64,000 nucleotides of DNA from Verrucomicrobiota bacterium (lineage in GTDB: Bacteria; Verrucomicrobiota; Verrucomicrobiia; Verrucomicrobiales; DEV007). Under the pieces are notes generated by a model. It had not been told where the DNA came from and did no database searches. It saw nothing but the letters and a program-made list of their open reading frames with translations. The stretch is from NCBI GenBank assembly GCA_002862135.1, contig PKCI01000038.1, positions 1-64,000 of the forward strand, given 5' to 3'. A program made the position numbers and the translations under genes. This document shows positions 44,980 through 54,079 of this stretch, piece after piece. Each line of letters starts with the position of its first letter. Within the stretch, counting starts at the first letter, position 1.

Positions 44980-46830
44980 ATGCACGACCGTTACGAGAAG
45001 ATCCCCGTTCAGGTGTATCCGGAGGCTGGAGAAGCGGCCCGTCGGGTCGCTGCTGCAATAGCCGGTTTGATTCGATCACGCCAGGAGGAAGGCCGCGATG
45101 CTGTTCTCGGGCTGGCCACAGGTTCGACCCCGATTCCGGTGTATCGGGAATTGATCCGTTTGCACCATGAGAAAGGGCTCAGTTTTTGTAACGTCACCAC
45201 CTTTAATCTCGACGAATACAGTGGGCTCGATACGAATCACCCCGAGAGTTACACGCGGTTCATGCGTGAGCAGTTGTTTGATCACGTCGACATCGGCGAG
45301 GGGCGGACCAATATCCCCAATGCCTCTGGTGATTCGGCAGAGGAACTTGAGAACAAGTGTGCTGCCTACGAGCAGAAGATTCGTGATGCGGGCGGTATTG
45401 ACATCCAGTTGCTCGGTATCGGTCGAAGCGGTCACATCGGTTTCAACGAACCCGGTTCCCCAGTGACCTCACGGACTCGCGTGGTGACTTTAGATCGTAT
45501 CACGCGACTCGATGCGTCGGCCGACTTCCAGGGATTCCACAACGTTCCGCGAACGGCGGTGACAATGGGTGTCGGGACCATCCTCGAAGCAGACAAGGTC
45601 TTCCTGCTCGCCTGGGGCAAGGGCAAGGCTGACGTGGTTCGCATCGCGGCTGAAGAGCCGGAAAGTGAGGTGGTGTCGGCCAGTTTCCTGCAACGTCATT
45701 CCAACGCGGAGTTTGTTCTTGATAAGGCGGCTGCGGGCGATCTGACCCGACTGCGATACCCGTGGCTAGTGGATTCGATTTCCTGGACCCGACGGATGAA
45801 GCGTCGGGCTATTTCGTGGGCTTCCGGCAAGACTGAGAAGCCTATCCTCAAGCTGGTGGACGATGATTACAACGAATCTGGCCTCGGTGACCTGATCGTC
45901 GAAGGGGAGAACTCCTATTCGCTCAATATCGCGACGTTTAATGATTTTCAGCACACCATCACCGGTTGGCCGGGGGGTAAGCCGGATGCGAATGAAGAGA
46001 CCCGACCGGAGAAGTCGACCCCCCATCCCAAGCACGCCGTAATCTTTTCGGCGGAACCGCAGGATGCCCTCGTGGGGATGGGAGCGACTATCAATCGCCT
46101 CAAGGAGCAGGGCCATCACGTTACCCTCGTTGCACTGACGTCAGGGAATCTGCGGGTGCGCGACCAAGAAGCTCTCAAGTTGATTCGCTGCCTCAAGACA
46201 TTGGGGCAGTCGGAGCAAGTTTCTCATCAACTGGGTGATCACGTGGAGCGTCTCCAGGTCAGTCATGCCGAAGCGGCTTTAAATCCGGAGGTGAGGAAAC
46301 TGAAATCTGCGATTCTCCGGGCTGAGGTGGTCGATAGTGCTTCCGCGCTGGGGGTTGATGAAGAAGCGCTTCAATTTCTCAACCTGCCATTTTACGAATC
46401 AGGTAGGTTTCGCCAGTTTCATGTCACTGATGCTGACCATGAAGCGGTCGCAAAGTTGCTGGAAATGTTGAATCCGAATCTCGTTTTTGTCTCCGGCTCG
46501 GTTGCCGATCCGATGAGTCCGCAGGGAATCGCTTTTCAACTGGTGGCTGCCGCCATCCGTAAGTTTCCGATCACAGCGGATCACATCTGGTGTTACCGCC
46601 ATCGTGAAGAGGCACTGAAGCCTTACGAAATCGACATGTCTGTTCCGATCAGTCCGCTACAGCATGAATTGAAGGGGAACGCCCTGCAGCGACTGCGTGC
46701 GGTCGTTGACCTTCGGAATGAGGAGTCACTCAACGATGATCGTTCCGTCGCGGCCGCCTACGACGAGCTAGGGCTCGCGGAATACGAGGCCATGGAAGTC
46801 TTTCAACGCGTGAAGGTGGAAAAGTTATGA
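44980..46830 (+). CDS. Glucosamine-6-phosphate deaminase (NagB) fused to a PIG-L/LmbE-like domain
   Basis: NagB: LGLATGSTPIPVYRELIRLH, FNLDEYSGL, GIGRSGHIGFNEPGSP; C-terminal KHAVIFSAEPQDALVGMGATINRLKEQGHHVTLVALTSGN resembles PIG-L. Start re-placed from the GTG at 44881 to MHDRYEK. Confidence 0.88.
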   Translation: MHDRYEKIPVQVYPEAGEAARRVAAAIAGLIRSRQEEGRDAVLGLATGSTPIPVYRELIRLHHEKGLSFCNVTTFNLDEYSGLDTNHPESYTRFMREQLFDHVDIGEGRTNIPNASGDSAEELENKCAAYEQKIRDAGGIDIQLLGIGRSGHIGFNEPGSPVTSRTRVVTLDRITRLDASADFQGFHNVPRTAVTMGVGTILEADKVFLLAWGKGKADVVRIAAEEPESEVVSASFLQRHSNAEFVLDKAAAGDLTRLRYPWLVDSISWTRRMKRRAISWASGKTEKPILKLVDDDYNESGLGDLIVEGENSYSLNIATFNDFQHTITGWPGGKPDANEETRPEKSTPHPKHAVIFSAEPQDALVGMGATINRLKEQGHHVTLVALTSGNLRVRDQEALKLIRCLKTLGQSEQVSHQLGDHVERLQVSHAEAALNPEVRKLKSAILRAEVVDSASALGVDEEALQFLNLPFYESGRFRQFHVTDADHEAVAKLLEMLNPNLVFVSGSVADPMSPQGIAFQLVAAAIRKFPITADHIWCYRHREEALKPYEIDMSVPISPLQHELKGNALQRLRAVVDLRNEESLNDDRSVAAAYDELGLAEYEAMEVFQRVKVEKL

Positions 46831-47696
46831 TCGCCCTTGAAGAATTCTCCCTGTCGAACGCCGGCGCTGATATTTTTGTTCCGGATGGTGTGACAGTCAA
46901 GGAAGCGCTGGCGCGGACGACGCATCTTGCTATCGGGGCTCATCACGACGACCTCGAGATCGCAGCTTACCCCGCGATCGAGAGTTGCTTCGAAAACCCG
47001 GATGCTTGGTTTGCCGGTGTCGTCGTCACTGATGGGCGAGGCAGTTCGAGGACTGGTCCTTACGAAAACTATTCTGATGAGGAGATGCGTGAAATTCGTA
47101 GGCGTGAACAGATTCGTGCAGCGATGTTGGGGGATTACAGCGTGGTGATTCAACTCGATTACCAGAGCAGCGAAATCAAAGAAGGGATCAATGAAGGTCT
47201 GGTTGCTGACTTGCAAGCCGTCCTAGTCGCAGCCGGAGCAGGGGAGGTGACATCTCACCAGCCGCTGGATCGTCACGCGACCCATATCGCTGTGTTCTAT
47301 CATGTCCTTGAGGCACTCCGGCAACTTCCCAAGGAACAAAAGCCGGAGACCTTTCTCGGAGCTGAAGTCTGGGGCAAGCTCGACTGGTTGTCTTCGACTC
47401 AGAAGCTGACCCTGGATAGCGGTCGACGCGAGCATCTCGCTCAGGCTCTAATCGGAGTGTTCGACTCCCAGATTGCCGGGGGAAAGCGATACGACTTGGG
47501 AGAAATTGGTCATCGCCATGCTAACGCCACCTACGGTGAATCCCACTCCAGTGATGAGTTTTCCCAGGCATCTCTGGCAGTGGACTTGTCAGGATTGCTG
47601 GATGATCCTGCAAGATCTGCGAGGCAGTTTGCATTGAATGCCGTTGAACGTTTTCGCGATGAAACTGAGCAGCGACTAGCGGCCTGGGAGAACTGA
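46827..47696 (+). CDS. PIG-L (LmbE-like) deacetylase
   Basis: HLAIGAHHDDLEIAAYPAIESCF (HxDD motif), VVVTDGRGSSRTGPY, HQPLDRHATHIAVFYHVLEALR. Confidence 0.87.
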   Translation: MIALEEFSLSNAGADIFVPDGVTVKEALARTTHLAIGAHHDDLEIAAYPAIESCFENPDAWFAGVVVTDGRGSSRTGPYENYSDEEMREIRRREQIRAAMLGDYSVVIQLDYQSSEIKEGINEGLVADLQAVLVAAGAGEVTSHQPLDRHATHIAVFYHVLEALRQLPKEQKPETFLGAEVWGKLDWLSSTQKLTLDSGRREHLAQALIGVFDSQIAGGKRYDLGEIGHRHANATYGESHSSDEFSQASLAVDLSGLLDDPARSARQFALNAVERFRDETEQRLAAWEN

Positions 47697-47708
47697 TTTC
47701 AAAAAATT

Positions 47709-48785
47709 ATGGATAACAATCAACCCGTAAGAGTTCTCGTAGTCGGCTGCGGCCACATGGGGAAATCCCACGCCAAGGCCTACCAGAAACTTGATGGATT
47801 TGAAATTGTCGGCGTCGTTAGTCGTACCAGTGTCAGTCGGGAAGCCATGTTCGCAGAACTTGGAGAGACCTGGCCCGGCTTCGATAGCTACGAACAAGCC
47901 CTCGAAGAACTGAAGCCTGACGCTGTTTCAATCAATACCTTCCCGGACACACACGCCGACTACGCGATCAAAGCCATGAAAGCGGGGGCACATGTCTTTC
48001 TCGAGAAGCCGATTGCCGAGACGGTGGCGGAGGCTGAAGAGGTGGTTCGTGTGGCAAGAGAAACGGGCAAAGCGATCACGATCGGCTACATCCTGCGGGT
48101 TCATCCTTCCTGGATGGAATTCGTGAACCAGGCTCGTCAACTTGGGAAGCCGCTTGTGATGCGGATGAACCTGAACCAGCAGAGTCACGGGGACAACTGG
48201 CAAACCCACAAGAATATCATGTCATCTCTTCCGCCGATGGTAGACTGCGGCGTCCATTACGTTGATGTGATGTGCCAGATGACCGAATCGAAGCCGGTGC
48301 GTGTCAGTGCGATTCAGGCTCACCTCTCTGATGAGGTGGGTGACCAGTGCAACTACGGACAGATGCAGATCACTTTCGAAGACGGTTCCGTCGGCTGGTA
48401 TGAGGCAGGCTGGGGGCCAATGATGAGCACAATGGCGCACTTTGTGAAAGACGTGGTCGGGCCGAAAGGTTCCGTCAGCATCGCTGCTAAGGAAGGCGAA
48501 GGAAAGGAAAGCGATAACGTGGATTCCCACACCCGTACTGAAAGCCTGCTGGTGCATCGTGGAACTCTCGATGGAAAAGGCGCCTTCGTGGAGCAAGACC
48601 GTTACATCGATCTTGAAGACGAGCCTGGGCACGATGATCTTTGCGAACGGGAACAGGATTTGTTTCTCAGGGCGATTCGGGGCGAGGTTGATATGACCCG
48701 CCACATCCAAGACGCGCTGAACAGCCTGCGAATTGTTCTGGCAGCGCAGGAAGCCGCCGAGCAGGGCAAATCTATTGAATTGTGA
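47709..48785 (+). CDS. Gfo/Idh/MocA family oxidoreductase
   Basis: VRVLVVGCGHMGKSHAKAYQKL...HVFLEKPIAETVAEAEEVV; WMEFVNQARQLGKPLVMRMN. Confidence 0.93.
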   Translation: MDNNQPVRVLVVGCGHMGKSHAKAYQKLDGFEIVGVVSRTSVSREAMFAELGETWPGFDSYEQALEELKPDAVSINTFPDTHADYAIKAMKAGAHVFLEKPIAETVAEAEEVVRVARETGKAITIGYILRVHPSWMEFVNQARQLGKPLVMRMNLNQQSHGDNWQTHKNIMSSLPPMVDCGVHYVDVMCQMTESKPVRVSAIQAHLSDEVGDQCNYGQMQITFEDGSVGWYEAGWGPMMSTMAHFVKDVVGPKGSVSIAAKEGEGKESDNVDSHTRTESLLVHRGTLDGKGAFVEQDRYIDLEDEPGHDDLCEREQDLFLRAIRGEVDMTRHIQDALNSLRIVLAAQEAAEQGKSIEL

Positions 48786-49897
48786 GCGGGGCCAACCACA
48801 CCATTTCGCGCCAGCCGCTTTGGAGAAAGGTGGCCGATGCAATTCAAGTTGACATTGCCAGCGGGCAGTGGGCCGGCACCTTACCTGGTGAACATCAGCT
48901 GACCAACCACTATGGTGTGGGGCGCCGTTCCATTCGTTCCGCCCTGCAGAGGCTGGAGGAAAATGGCGTCATCGGAACCAGTCCCGGAAAGCCCCGCCAG
49001 ATTCTTGCCAAAGCCGAAGGAGTAACAGCAGCCTCCGAGGTCCCTGATCATGTGATGCTGATCAGTCCTTACGCCGAGGAACAGGGAATCACGAGGTCAC
49101 GCATTCTTTTTAATCGAACTTTTCAGGAGTTGAGTAAACGAGGTATTCAGCTGGTGCCGAGGCGGATTGAAGTCAAAACAGCCAAGGCGCTCAATCGCAA
49201 TCTGGGCCAGTTGAAAGAACAATTTCCCCGTTCAGTCTGGCTGTTACACGATTGCTCAGGAGCGGTGCAGCGATGGTGCTACGAGAACGGTGAGCGGGCT
49301 CTCGTCCTCGGCGGGCGTGATCCGAAAGTGTTATTCACTTCGGTAGACATGGATGTCGAGGTGGTCATTGATCAGGCCATCCAACGCTTTGAAGCTGCCG
49401 GGCATGATGCTTCCAATATCATGATGCTGATGCGTCGCGATCCGGGCAAACTGAACCGGCGAGCCTGCGACCTCTTTGTGGAGACTCTCAAACAGCGAAC
49501 GCTCGAAAAAGCATCAGATGTGAAGAAACGGATTCTGCTGCACGACAAGGCCAACCTGATTGATCTACTGCGAGACCGTCTCGGTCGCAGTAATCCACCC
49601 ACGGCCCTGCTTTGTTGGCGAACCCATGATGCGATTCGCACGGTGACCTTCCTGACTCACCAGGGGGTCTCGATTCCAGAGAATTTATCTGTGATCAGCT
49701 GCGGCAGTTCTCCCACGATGGAGTTCATTCATCCGGCTATCACCCGGTTCCTGAGCCCGACTGGAGACTACGAACGCTGTTTTCTTCGCCAGTTGATCCG
49801 GCTGCTGGAAGGGGATGGCGCAAGCGATCGGGATTATCGGTTCGTTCCAGAGTTTCTCGACGGGATGACAGTGACTCGCCCTCAGTTGTTGAAGTGA
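48782..49897 (+). CDS. GntR-type HTH regulator with LacI-like sugar-binding C-terminal domain
   Basis: WRKVADAIQVDIASGQWAGTLPGEHQLTNHYGVGRRSIRSALQRLEENGVI (wHTH); C-term AVQRWCYENGERALVLGG...ALLCWRTHDAIRTVTFLTHQGVSIPENLSVISCG (periplasmic-binding-like). GTG start. Confidence 0.88.
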   Translation: MSGANHTISRQPLWRKVADAIQVDIASGQWAGTLPGEHQLTNHYGVGRRSIRSALQRLEENGVIGTSPGKPRQILAKAEGVTAASEVPDHVMLISPYAEEQGITRSRILFNRTFQELSKRGIQLVPRRIEVKTAKALNRNLGQLKEQFPRSVWLLHDCSGAVQRWCYENGERALVLGGRDPKVLFTSVDMDVEVVIDQAIQRFEAAGHDASNIMMLMRRDPGKLNRRACDLFVETLKQRTLEKASDVKKRILLHDKANLIDLLRDRLGRSNPPTALLCWRTHDAIRTVTFLTHQGVSIPENLSVISCGSSPTMEFIHPAITRFLSPTGDYERCFLRQLIRLLEGDGASDRDYRFVPEFLDGMTVTRPQLLK

Positions 49898-49996
49898 TTT
49901 TCCGGTGGGGTGTGCCAAAGAGGGACAAGCGCAGGCGTGTTGTGATTTGGCGGCCGACGCGGTTTCATTTTCGGTAACACTTAAGCCTGAAGTCAT

Positions 49997-51379
49997 ATGA
50001 TCACGCCTGTCCTTGATCCCGGATTTGTTCCTGCAGCTCTATGGAATCGAGACTTTCTCGAGAAAGTGAAAGAAGATTCTGACTCCGTGGAACTAGCGAT
50101 ATCAATTTCGCGCCCGGACGGAGTGACGTTTCGCTACGACACGAAAATCCTCAGCCCGGTGAAAGATAATGTGGCGCTCAACTTTCGTTATGTTGAGCGC
50201 CTATTGAAGTTTCTGCTGTGGGCCAAGGGAGGAAGTCGTGTCTTGATCTACGGTGATGATGCACTGACCACTAGCCTGGCGGGATCCTACTCCGGCGACG
50301 GAGCCCGACAGTTTGATAGCGACACTCTCGGGCAGAAGGTCTTCGGTGAGGCGATCACCATTTTACCTGCCAGGAAAGAAGAGCTGCCGGATGAGAGCCA
50401 GAGCACGGTAGCCCTGGGCCGCAATCTGAACGGCTGCCGGATCGGGTTTGATCTCGGCGGATCGGATCGTAAGTGTGCGGCTTTGATTGACGGTGAGGTG
50501 GTGTATTCAGAAGAAGTGGAGTGGGATCCGTATTTCCAGAAAGACCCCCGTTATCACTATTGCGGCGTCTTGGATTCGCTAATGACTGCGGCGGGACACC
50601 TCCCCCAGGTTGACGCGATCGGTGGGTCAGCAGCCGGTGTCTATATTAATAATCAGGTTCGGCTGGCGTCGCTGTTTCGCGGGGTGACCGATCACGATAC
50701 CTTCAAGTCCAGTGTCGAGCCGATGTTCACTGACCTGATAGGCAAGCACTTTCCAGGAACACCGTTTGAAATTGTGAATGATGGAGACGTCACGGCGCTG
50801 GCAGGGGCCATGAGTCTCGGCACACACGGCGTCATGGGAATCGCCATGGGTACGTCCGAGGCGGTGGGTTATGTCGATTTGAACGGCCAGGTCACCCCGT
50901 GGTTGAACGAGTTGGCCTTCGCTCCGGTGGATTATCGTGACGGCGGTCCCGTTGACGAATGGTCAGGAGATGAAGGATGCGGCGCCCAATTCTGCTCGCA
51001 GCAGGCTGTGGCCCGGCTCACCGGGAAGGCCGGACTTGACTATGGAGAGCTTTCGTTTCCTGAGCAATTGATCGAAGTGCAGAGAGCGATGGAAGTCGGT
51101 GATGAGCGGGCGGTGAAAATCTACGAAACGCTCGGGACCTGCTTCGGATACAATCTGGCGCACTACGCGGAGTTCTACGACATCAACACGCTTATCATCA
51201 TGGGACGGGTGACTTCCGGCTCGGGAGGTGATTTGCTGATCGACCGGGCTCGCGAAGTGTTGCGGTCTGAGTTTCCCGAATTGGCTGAGACAATTCAGCT
51301 CACTATTCCTAATGAAAAAATGAAACGGCATGGTCAGGCTATTGCAGCGGCGTCCCTGCCGGCATTGAATCCCAACTGA
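49997..51379 (+). CDS. ROK family sugar kinase-like protein with about 150-aa N-terminal extension
   Basis: CRIGFDLGGSDRKCAALIDGEVVYSEE; AIGGSAAGVYINN; VNDGDVTALAGAMSLGTHGVMGIAMGTSEAVGYVD. Confidence 0.83.
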   Translation: MITPVLDPGFVPAALWNRDFLEKVKEDSDSVELAISISRPDGVTFRYDTKILSPVKDNVALNFRYVERLLKFLLWAKGGSRVLIYGDDALTTSLAGSYSGDGARQFDSDTLGQKVFGEAITILPARKEELPDESQSTVALGRNLNGCRIGFDLGGSDRKCAALIDGEVVYSEEVEWDPYFQKDPRYHYCGVLDSLMTAAGHLPQVDAIGGSAAGVYINNQVRLASLFRGVTDHDTFKSSVEPMFTDLIGKHFPGTPFEIVNDGDVTALAGAMSLGTHGVMGIAMGTSEAVGYVDLNGQVTPWLNELAFAPVDYRDGGPVDEWSGDEGCGAQFCSQQAVARLTGKAGLDYGELSFPEQLIEVQRAMEVGDERAVKIYETLGTCFGYNLAHYAEFYDINTLIIMGRVTSGSGGDLLIDRAREVLRSEFPELAETIQLTIPNEKMKRHGQAIAAASLPALNPN

Positions 51380-51383
51380 TTTT

Positions 51384-52121
51384 ATGAATTTTCGATTTCG
51401 AATTTTTCTGAGCCTCGGCGTCGCCTTGTCGCTTCATGTTCCCGCCGGTGCTGAAGATGTCCCAGAAGGATTTACGCCTTTGTTTAACGGAAAGGATCTC
51501 TCCGGCTGGTTTGGTCGCAAAACTGAAGATCCAGTGAAGCTCACGGAGATGGCTACCGAGGAACTCAAGGCACACAAAGAATCAACTCTTGAGGATATCC
51601 ACGCTCATTGGACTGTCGTCGACGGAGTGCTTCACAACGACGGCAAAGGCCTTTATTTGACGACAGACAAGAACTATGCCGACTTCGAGCTCCGGCTTGA
51701 GTACAAAACGGTGCCGTTGGCGGATAGCGGGATCTATCTTCGGGGAGTACCCCAGGTCCAGATCTGGGATTCAACGGAGGAAAAGAAATTCAAACTTGGT
51801 GCCAACAAGGGTTCCGGTGGGCTTTGGAACAACAAAGATATGCCGGGAAAGGATCCACTGGTTCTCGCTGACAAGCCGTTTGGAGAGTGGAACCAGATGA
51901 ATATCACCATGGTGGGCGAGTATGTGACGGTCTATCTGAACGGCAAGTTGGTCGTCGATCATGCCAAGATGCGGAACTACTTCAAGCCGAGGGAGCCGAT
52001 CTACGAGTCAGGTCCTATCCAACTGCAAACCCACGGCGGTGAGATTTCGTGGCGGAACATCTACATTCGTGAGTATTCGGAGATGGAAGCGAAGGCTTAT
52101 CTCGCACTGAAGGGCGAGTGA
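51384..52121 (+). CDS. DUF1080 (3-keto-disaccharide hydrolase) domain protein
   Basis: Signal peptide; GFTPLFNGKDLSGWFGR; YADFELRLEYKTVPLADSGIYLRGVPQVQIWDS; PIQLQTHGGEISWRNIYIREY. Confidence 0.93.
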   Translation: MNFRFRIFLSLGVALSLHVPAGAEDVPEGFTPLFNGKDLSGWFGRKTEDPVKLTEMATEELKAHKESTLEDIHAHWTVVDGVLHNDGKGLYLTTDKNYADFELRLEYKTVPLADSGIYLRGVPQVQIWDSTEEKKFKLGANKGSGGLWNNKDMPGKDPLVLADKPFGEWNQMNITMVGEYVTVYLNGKLVVDHAKMRNYFKPREPIYESGPIQLQTHGGEISWRNIYIREYSEMEAKAYLALKGE

Positions 52122-52163
52122 GCGGCAAGGATGCAAAGACGTTCCCTCGATCTAGACAGGATT

Positions 52164-53057
52164 TTAATCCACTGGCACGCTGACTTCAGTGCGCTCGTTG
52201 TCCGGGAGCCGTTTAACGCTCACGTGCACCTGCATACCGCTGCGACCGATACCATTGTAAACGCCGGTGACGGGTGCAACATCCCTGTAGTCCCGCCCCC
52301 TCGCTAAAATAATGTATGTCTCATCGGTTACTTTGTTGTTGGTGGGGTCCAGGCCAATCCAGCCGACACCATCGATAAAGACCTCAACCCAGGCATGTGA
52401 GGCTTGCGAGCCGCGCATGCTGTTATCGCGGGTGGCATCAAAAAAGTAGCCACTCACATAGCGGGCAGGGATGCCGATGGCGCGGCAGAAAGAAACCATC
52501 GCGTGAGCGAAATCCTGACAAACACCTTGCTGTTTTTTGATGACTTCGGAAGCGTGGGTCGAAACAGTGGTGGCACCTGACTGGTAGTCGTAGTTCTCAA
52601 AGATGTACTCCATGATGCAATAGCTTGTTTGGAAGACATCTTCGGAGAAGCCTTGGATATCGAGCGCCTCTTTCCAGATCTCCGGTGTTCGTTCGACGTA
52701 GGCGCTGTTCTGAATGTAGGTATAGCACTCTTCCATTGAGCGGCATTTACCGAGGTGGCCGTGATGAAAACCAAAGGGCAGGTTGTCAAAGTTGACCTTG
52801 TTGCGCGTGGTGACGACGGCGCGACTTTCAATCGTGAGACGGCTATGAGGCTCAGATATCTCAAAGTGATTCACCTTGTTACCATTAAGATCGATGTAGT
52901 GGGTTAGCTTTCCTGTCGGAAGGACTGAAATAAAACTCGACTCACAGGTTTGAAAGGTATTGTCCGGTGGACAGAGGCGAACCTCATTCACGCTGTCGAT
53001 GACAGGTGCCGTGTAGACGTATTCAGTTCGGTGGTGTACGCGAAGGCGCATCTGCAT
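52164..53057 (-). CDS. Transglutaminase-like family protein
   Basis: MQMRLRVHHRTEYVYTAPVIDSVNEVRLCPPDN; QGVCQDFAHAMVSFCRAIGIPARYVSGYFF; SHAWVEVFIDGVGWIGLDPTNN. Start re-placed inside ORF 52164..53168. Confidence 0.93.
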   Translation of the reverse strand: MQMRLRVHHRTEYVYTAPVIDSVNEVRLCPPDNTFQTCESSFISVLPTGKLTHYIDLNGNKVNHFEISEPHSRLTIESRAVVTTRNKVNFDNLPFGFHHGHLGKCRSMEECYTYIQNSAYVERTPEIWKEALDIQGFSEDVFQTSYCIMEYIFENYDYQSGATTVSTHASEVIKKQQGVCQDFAHAMVSFCRAIGIPARYVSGYFFDATRDNSMRGSQASHAWVEVFIDGVGWIGLDPTNNKVTDETYIILARGRDYRDVAPVTGVYNGIGRSGMQVHVSVKRLPDNERTEVSVPVD

Positions 53058-53079
53058 TTCCTGGGGTGAGCCTTTGCAC

Positions 53080-54069
53080 TTATTGCTGTTGTTGCTGCCA
53101 TTGCAACTGCCAGTTTTCCGTTCCTGCAATGTTCTGCACCTCAGAAGGAAGGAGCACGTAAGTCTCAAAAACCCGCTGACCGATTTCGTTAACCTGACTT
53201 TGAAGATCGTCGATGTACTGATGCAACCCGATGCTGAGCACGTTCTCGACGTTGGAGAAGTTCATCTGGGCGAGGACACTTCCAGTGACTCGCTCGGCTT
53301 CGTTGGCGAACGACCCGCCCGGCATGCCGGAAATAGCGTGGAGAAGATTGTCCGTCTGCCTCAGGCAGAACCTGACTGAACGGGGGAATGAGTTTGAGAA
53401 GAGGAGAAAAGCAAAAACATTCTCCAGCGTGACATCGCTTCGAAACTCACTGCGGAAAGCAGCGAGACCTGAGCAGGACCTGAGAACAGAGATGAGCATG
53501 GCCCGGTCGTTTTCGGACTCATAGGTCAGCATGTCGAGGATTCGGCTGGTCTTGTCAGCTCGTTCGAGAAACTTGCCAACCTGGATAAAATGCCAGCCTT
53601 CATCGTGGAGTATGGTGCCTTCAATGAGCCCTTCAAAGAGCAGGCAGAATTTAACAACTTCGCGGTAAAGAGAGCCCGGATGCTGCAGCCAAAGTGTTTC
53701 GGCCTGCTCCGACTTCATAAAAAGATGCGCGCTGTTGAGTTCCAGCCACATTTCCTCTGAAATCTGGTCGCGGACCATGCGTGCGTTTTCGCGGGCGAGC
53801 GCGAAACAACGTCGAATCGAGTCGGGGTTGGAGGACGAAAAGGTGATGAAACGCCCCACATCGAGGTCGTTGCCTTCGATACCCGTGGCCTCTTCGTAGC
53901 TCTCGGTCGAGCAGATCGCATAGAGAGCGGACTGCCAGGTTTCGGCGTTATTGCTGAGACCCGTTTCGAGGACACGGTCGTGAGCGACATCGACGAGGCG
54001 GGTCAGGTTTTCGGCCCGCTCTACGTAACGGCTGAGCCAGTATAAGCTGTTGGCAACTCGGGAAAGCAT
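53080..54069 (-). CDS. Alpha-E domain protein (DUF403)
   Basis: MLSRVANSLYWLSRYVERAENLTRLVDVAHDRVLE is the family N-terminus; WHFIQVGKFLERADKTSRILDM. Confidence 0.93.
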   Translation of the reverse strand: MLSRVANSLYWLSRYVERAENLTRLVDVAHDRVLETGLSNNAETWQSALYAICSTESYEEATGIEGNDLDVGRFITFSSSNPDSIRRCFALARENARMVRDQISEEMWLELNSAHLFMKSEQAETLWLQHPGSLYREVVKFCLLFEGLIEGTILHDEGWHFIQVGKFLERADKTSRILDMLTYESENDRAMLISVLRSCSGLAAFRSEFRSDVTLENVFAFLLFSNSFPRSVRFCLRQTDNLLHAISGMPGGSFANEAERVTGSVLAQMNFSNVENVLSIGLHQYIDDLQSQVNEIGQRVFETYVLLPSEVQNIAGTENWQLQWQQQQQ

Positions 54070-54079
54070 GCGGTTTTGA

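Noticed and set aside
48222-48842. 206-aa reverse ORF antisense to the Gfo/Idh gene
   Set aside because: Antisense shadow with no domain signature.
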